Source: an uncultured Fimbriimonadales bacterium
GTDB lineage: Bacteria; Armatimonadota; Fimbriimonadia; Fimbriimonadales; GBS-DC
NCBI GenBank assembly: GCA_937934465.1
Contig: CALGZO010000063.1
Coordinates: forward strand, 1-6,325
Direction of reading: 5' to 3'
DNA: 6,325 nucleotides
Position numbers and translations under genes: made by a program. Numbering within the stretch: position 1 is the stretch's first letter; every line of letters starts with the position of its first letter. A model generated the notes under the pieces. The model had not been told where the DNA came from, did no database searches, and saw only the letters and a program-made list of their open reading frames with translations. This document shows positions 4,536-6,325 of this stretch, piece after piece.

Positions 4536-5833
4536 GCGCGCACGAGCGCGAGCGGGCTGAACCCCTTACCCAGCACGGCTTCGGGGTCGCCGCCGAGCCA
4601 CTCCAGCACAGTCGCATAGACGCGCCGAAAGTCGAGCTGCATCCGCAGGTCGTTATTGCCGTCGAGGTTGCGCAGGTCGGGCGGGTCGCCGTGCAGTCCG
4701 CCCTGCACGCGCTCCCCAAGCAGGAACATCGGCGCGGCGGCGCCGTGGTCTGTGCCCAAACTGCCGTTCTCGCGCACGCGCCTGCCGAACTCCGAGAAGA
4801 CCATCAGCAGCGTCTTGTCGGCTTTGCCCATCGCCTGCAGGTCGGCGTAGAACGCGCGCACCGCGCCTGCGAACTGCTCCAGCAAGCGTTGGTGCGTGTT
4901 TGCCTGACCCGCGTGCGTGTCGAACCCGTTCACCGACACATACAGCACGCGCGTCTGGGGCGAGGTTGCGATAATTTGCGCCGCCTGCTGCAACCCGCGC
5001 CCGAACGGGTCGTTGGCGTACTGGGCGTGAGGCTGATAGTGGCGGATGCGCTCGCGCAGCTGTTCCATCGCCTCCAACGCCGTGCGCGTCGATTGGCGAA
5101 TGACTGTTGCAGGGGCGTCCATCTTGCGCTCGTCCGCTTGAGTTAGGCGCTTGATGGTGCGCTCCAGCTCTGGGTCGCGCGTCATCACCTGCAGGTCGGC
5201 GAGGCTGGCGAAGCAAGGCACTTGTGCGGTTTTGGCATGCAGGGCAAGCGGCAACTCCTGCGTGAAGCTGATTGCCATCACAGGGTTCGCCGCCGCGTCG
5301 TTCAGCGCGTCGAGATACTTGCCCAGCCACCCGTAGCGGCTGTGCCCGTCGGGGTCGGCGGTCTGCCAAATCTCCATCGAGCGGAAATGCGAGCGGTTCG
5401 GGTTCGGATAGCCCACATTTTGCACAATCGCCAGCGCGCGCTGCTCGTAGAGCGGCTTGAGCGGCTTCAGGGCTGGGTGCAGCCCCAACCGCTCATCGAG
5501 AGGCTCCACCTGCGACTCGGCAACGGCGAGCGTCGGACGCGCCTGATAATACAGCTCGTCGCGGTACGGAATCACCGTATTTAGCCCATCGTTGCCGCCC
5601 GTCAGCTGCAACACGACCAAGACTCGGTCGTTGGGCAACCGCTTGCCCTGTTGCAGCCGTTGTGCGTCGGCGTGGGCGATACGCGCCAGCCACGGCGGCG
5701 CCGCCAATCCCACGGCGACCAGCGTCAGACCTGCCCTGAGAAACTGGCGACGCGACATCTCCGCCGCCCAGAACTCGCCCCCTGCGCGCTCACATAACGG
5801 CGCGCCCTGAGATTGCTGTGTCCGCTCGTCCAT
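4532..5833 (-). CDS. DUF1501 family protein with Tat signal
   Basis: A 433-residue DUF1501 protein, a family in the alkaline-phosphatase/sulfatase-like fold whose substrates are mostly unknown. The N-terminus has a twin-arginine signal (SRRQFLR, 27-33) followed by a hydrophobic stretch and an AHA cleavage-like site (53-55), so it is probably exported folded, perhaps with metal bound. Family landmarks: LQLTGGNDGLNTVIPY (75-90), LGLHPALKPL, NRSHFRSMEIWQTA (146-159), NGFDTHAGQ (302-310), FSEFGRRVRENG (346-357), GTDHGAAAP (360-368) and a C-terminus ending LGKGFSPLAL. Asp82, His149, Asp305, His307, Asp362 and His363 are plausible metal or active-site residues. The start is ATG at 5833, with GGAGG 5 bases upstream; an in-frame TTG at 5845 overlaps that site and is unlikely. 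A later Met26 would put the twin arginines nearer the start but has a poorer ribosome site. DUF1501 genes often pair with DUF1800 genes; none is visible here. Confidence 0.9.
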   Translation of the reverse strand: MDERTQQSQGAPLCERAGGEFWAAEMSRRQFLRAGLTLVAVGLAAPPWLARIAHADAQRLQQGKRLPNDRVLVVLQLTGGNDGLNTVIPYRDELYYQARPTLAVAESQVEPLDERLGLHPALKPLKPLYEQRALAIVQNVGYPNPNRSHFRSMEIWQTADPDGHSRYGWLGKYLDALNDAAANPVMAISFTQELPLALHAKTAQVPCFASLADLQVMTRDPELERTIKRLTQADERKMDAPATVIRQSTRTALEAMEQLRERIRHYQPHAQYANDPFGRGLQQAAQIIATSPQTRVLYVSVNGFDTHAGQANTHQRLLEQFAGAVRAFYADLQAMGKADKTLLMVFSEFGRRVRENGSLGTDHGAAAPMFLLGERVQGGLHGDPPDLRNLDGNNDLRMQLDFRRVYATVLEWLGGDPEAVLGKGFSPLALVRA

Positions 5834-5838
5834 AGCTG

Positions 5839-5843
5839 CCTCC
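5839..5843 (-). promoter_or_regulatory. Shine-Dalgarno site of the DUF1501 gene
   Basis: Read on the minus strand, GGAGG lies 5 bases before the ATG (5831-5833). It decides the start against the upstream in-frame TTG. Confidence 0.7.
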
Positions 5844-5846
5844 AAC

Positions 5847-5857
5847 GCTATTATAGC
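5847..5857 (-). promoter_or_regulatory. -10 box (TATAAT) of the DUF1501 gene within an 11-bp palindrome
   Basis: The minus strand reads TATAAT at 5855-5850, a perfect -10 consensus. It sits at the centre of the palindrome GCTATTATAGC (5847-5857). Transcription would start near 5843, giving a very short leader that begins about at the GGAGG. No convincing -35 box is found at 16-18 bp. Confidence 0.5.
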
Positions 5858-5931
5858 CTACACGGAACCCGCTATGCAGGTTTCAGCCTCTTAGACGCGC
5901 CCGAAACCGCACGGTTCAGCCGTACATCAGG

Positions 5932-5937
5932 TACAAT
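5932..5937 (+). promoter_or_regulatory. -10 box (TACAAT) of recN, probable leaderless start
   Basis: TACAAT, in the context AGGTACAATTTT, ends 7 bases before the recN ATG, so the expected transcription start falls at or next to the A of the ATG. No Shine-Dalgarno sequence exists in the gap. An imperfect dyad, GTAC-N5-GTAC (5922-5934), overlaps the box. No clear -35 is visible. Confidence 0.5.
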
Positions 5938-5944
5938 TTTCGTG

Positions 5945-6325
5945 ATGTTGCACACGCTGCACATCGAGAACTTGGCGATTATCGACCGCTTGGAGGTGAG
6001 TTTCGCGGCGGGGCTGAACGCGCTCACGGGCGAAACGGGCGCGGGCAAGTCGATCTTATTGGACGCGCTGAACCTCGCGCTGGGCGAACGCGCCGACCCG
6101 ACGCTCATCCGCACGGGCGCGGATAAACTGCGTGTGAACGCCGTGTTCCTGGCTCCCAACGATCCCGATCTGCACGCCCTGCTGAGCGAGCTCGGGGTAG
6201 ACCTTGAAGAGGGCATGCTCTACCTCAGTCGCGAGGTGCAAGCGGGTGGACGCTCACTCGCGCGGGTCAACGGGCAGCCGACGCCGCTGAGTACCCTCAA
6301 AGCCATCGGCGAGCGACTGGTGGAT
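5945..6325 (+). CDS. recN: DNA repair protein RecN, N-terminal part (runs off the window)
   Basis: The first 127 codons of RecN, an SMC-like ATPase that acts in the cytoplasm in recombinational repair of double-strand breaks. The start MLHTLHIENLAIIDRLEV matches the conserved RecN opening. The Walker A motif GETGAGKS (29-36, Lys35) is intact and followed by ILLDALNLALGERAD, a typical RecN signature with the LGERA segment. LSREVQAGGRSLARVNG (near 95-111) also fits the family. The window ends just after GERLVD, where RecN normally continues into an IHGQH motif, so the coiled-coil arms and Walker B are outside. The gene is divergent from the DUF1501 gene with a 111-bp gap. The start is fixed by family similarity and by a -10 box 7 bases upstream, which implies a leaderless transcript. 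RecN is often damage-inducible, but no known SOS box is recognised here. Confidence 0.93.
   Translation, partial: MLHTLHIENLAIIDRLEVSFAAGLNALTGETGAGKSILLDALNLALGERADPTLIRTGADKLRVNAVFLAPNDPDLHALLSELGVDLEEGMLYLSREVQAGGRSLARVNGQPTPLSTLKAIGERLVD

Noticed and set aside
5834..5845. TTG start at 5845 for the DUF1501 gene
   Set aside because: The TTG overlaps the GGAGG that serves the ATG at 5833 and would have no leader or ribosome site of its own.
1..6325. tRNA, rRNA, replication origin or integrase attachment site
   Set aside because: No tRNA-like cloverleaf with a T-loop signature, no rRNA sequence, no DnaA-box cluster and no integrase gene were seen.

Overview
This 6.3-kb stretch is GC-rich bacterial chromosome with tightly packed genes, interrupted by one roughly 570-bp island of non-coding repeats. 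The gene content gives no firm phylum. A Tat-exported DUF1501 protein, a secreted UshA-type phosphoesterase and the GC-rich hairpin repeats would fit a diderm, possibly thermophilic environmental lineage such as Armatimonadota. That placement is an impression, not something the sequence proves.

Layout: (1) At 6-473 lies a short secreted or membrane-anchored protein of unknown family. (2) The region 474-1045 has no convincing gene but is full of structure. It holds a degenerate hairpin repeat (472-517), a 17-bp partial copy (552-568), and a 261-bp MITE-like element with 17-bp terminal inverted repeats (571-831). Inside that element is a nested palindromic block (600-735) with two terminator-like hairpins. 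A 74-bp-period tandem array of GCGACGGC hairpins (828-1030) follows. (3) At 1046-1390 is a 114-residue protein resembling only the last two winged-helix domains of selenocysteine elongation factor SelB. Ten bases later comes an orphan multi-pass membrane histidine kinase (1400-2863). (4) A recognisable promoter inside the 3' end of the kinase gene precedes a 37-residue, very basic peptide gene (2902-3015) and a secreted 5'-nucleotidase-family phosphoesterase (3018-4535). These two are probably one operon. (5) On the minus strand, a Tat-dependent DUF1501 protein (4532-5833) converges on the phosphoesterase gene with a 4-bp overlap of stop codons. (6) A 111-bp divergent promoter region separates it from recN (5945 to the window end, incomplete), whose -10 box lies so close to the ATG that a leaderless mRNA is likely.

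No complete multi-gene system of a new kind is evident. The best second-look items are: the bistable nested palindrome inside a MITE-like element; the 74-bp hairpin array, which shows a compensatory base-pair change against a separate copy and runs into a promoter; the orphan SelB C-terminal piece; the phosphoesterase, which keeps its metal ligands but has lost a catalytic-dyad Asp and nucleotide-pocket motifs; and a recurring GGTACAATT/GGTAGAATT promoter word with near-leaderless starts.
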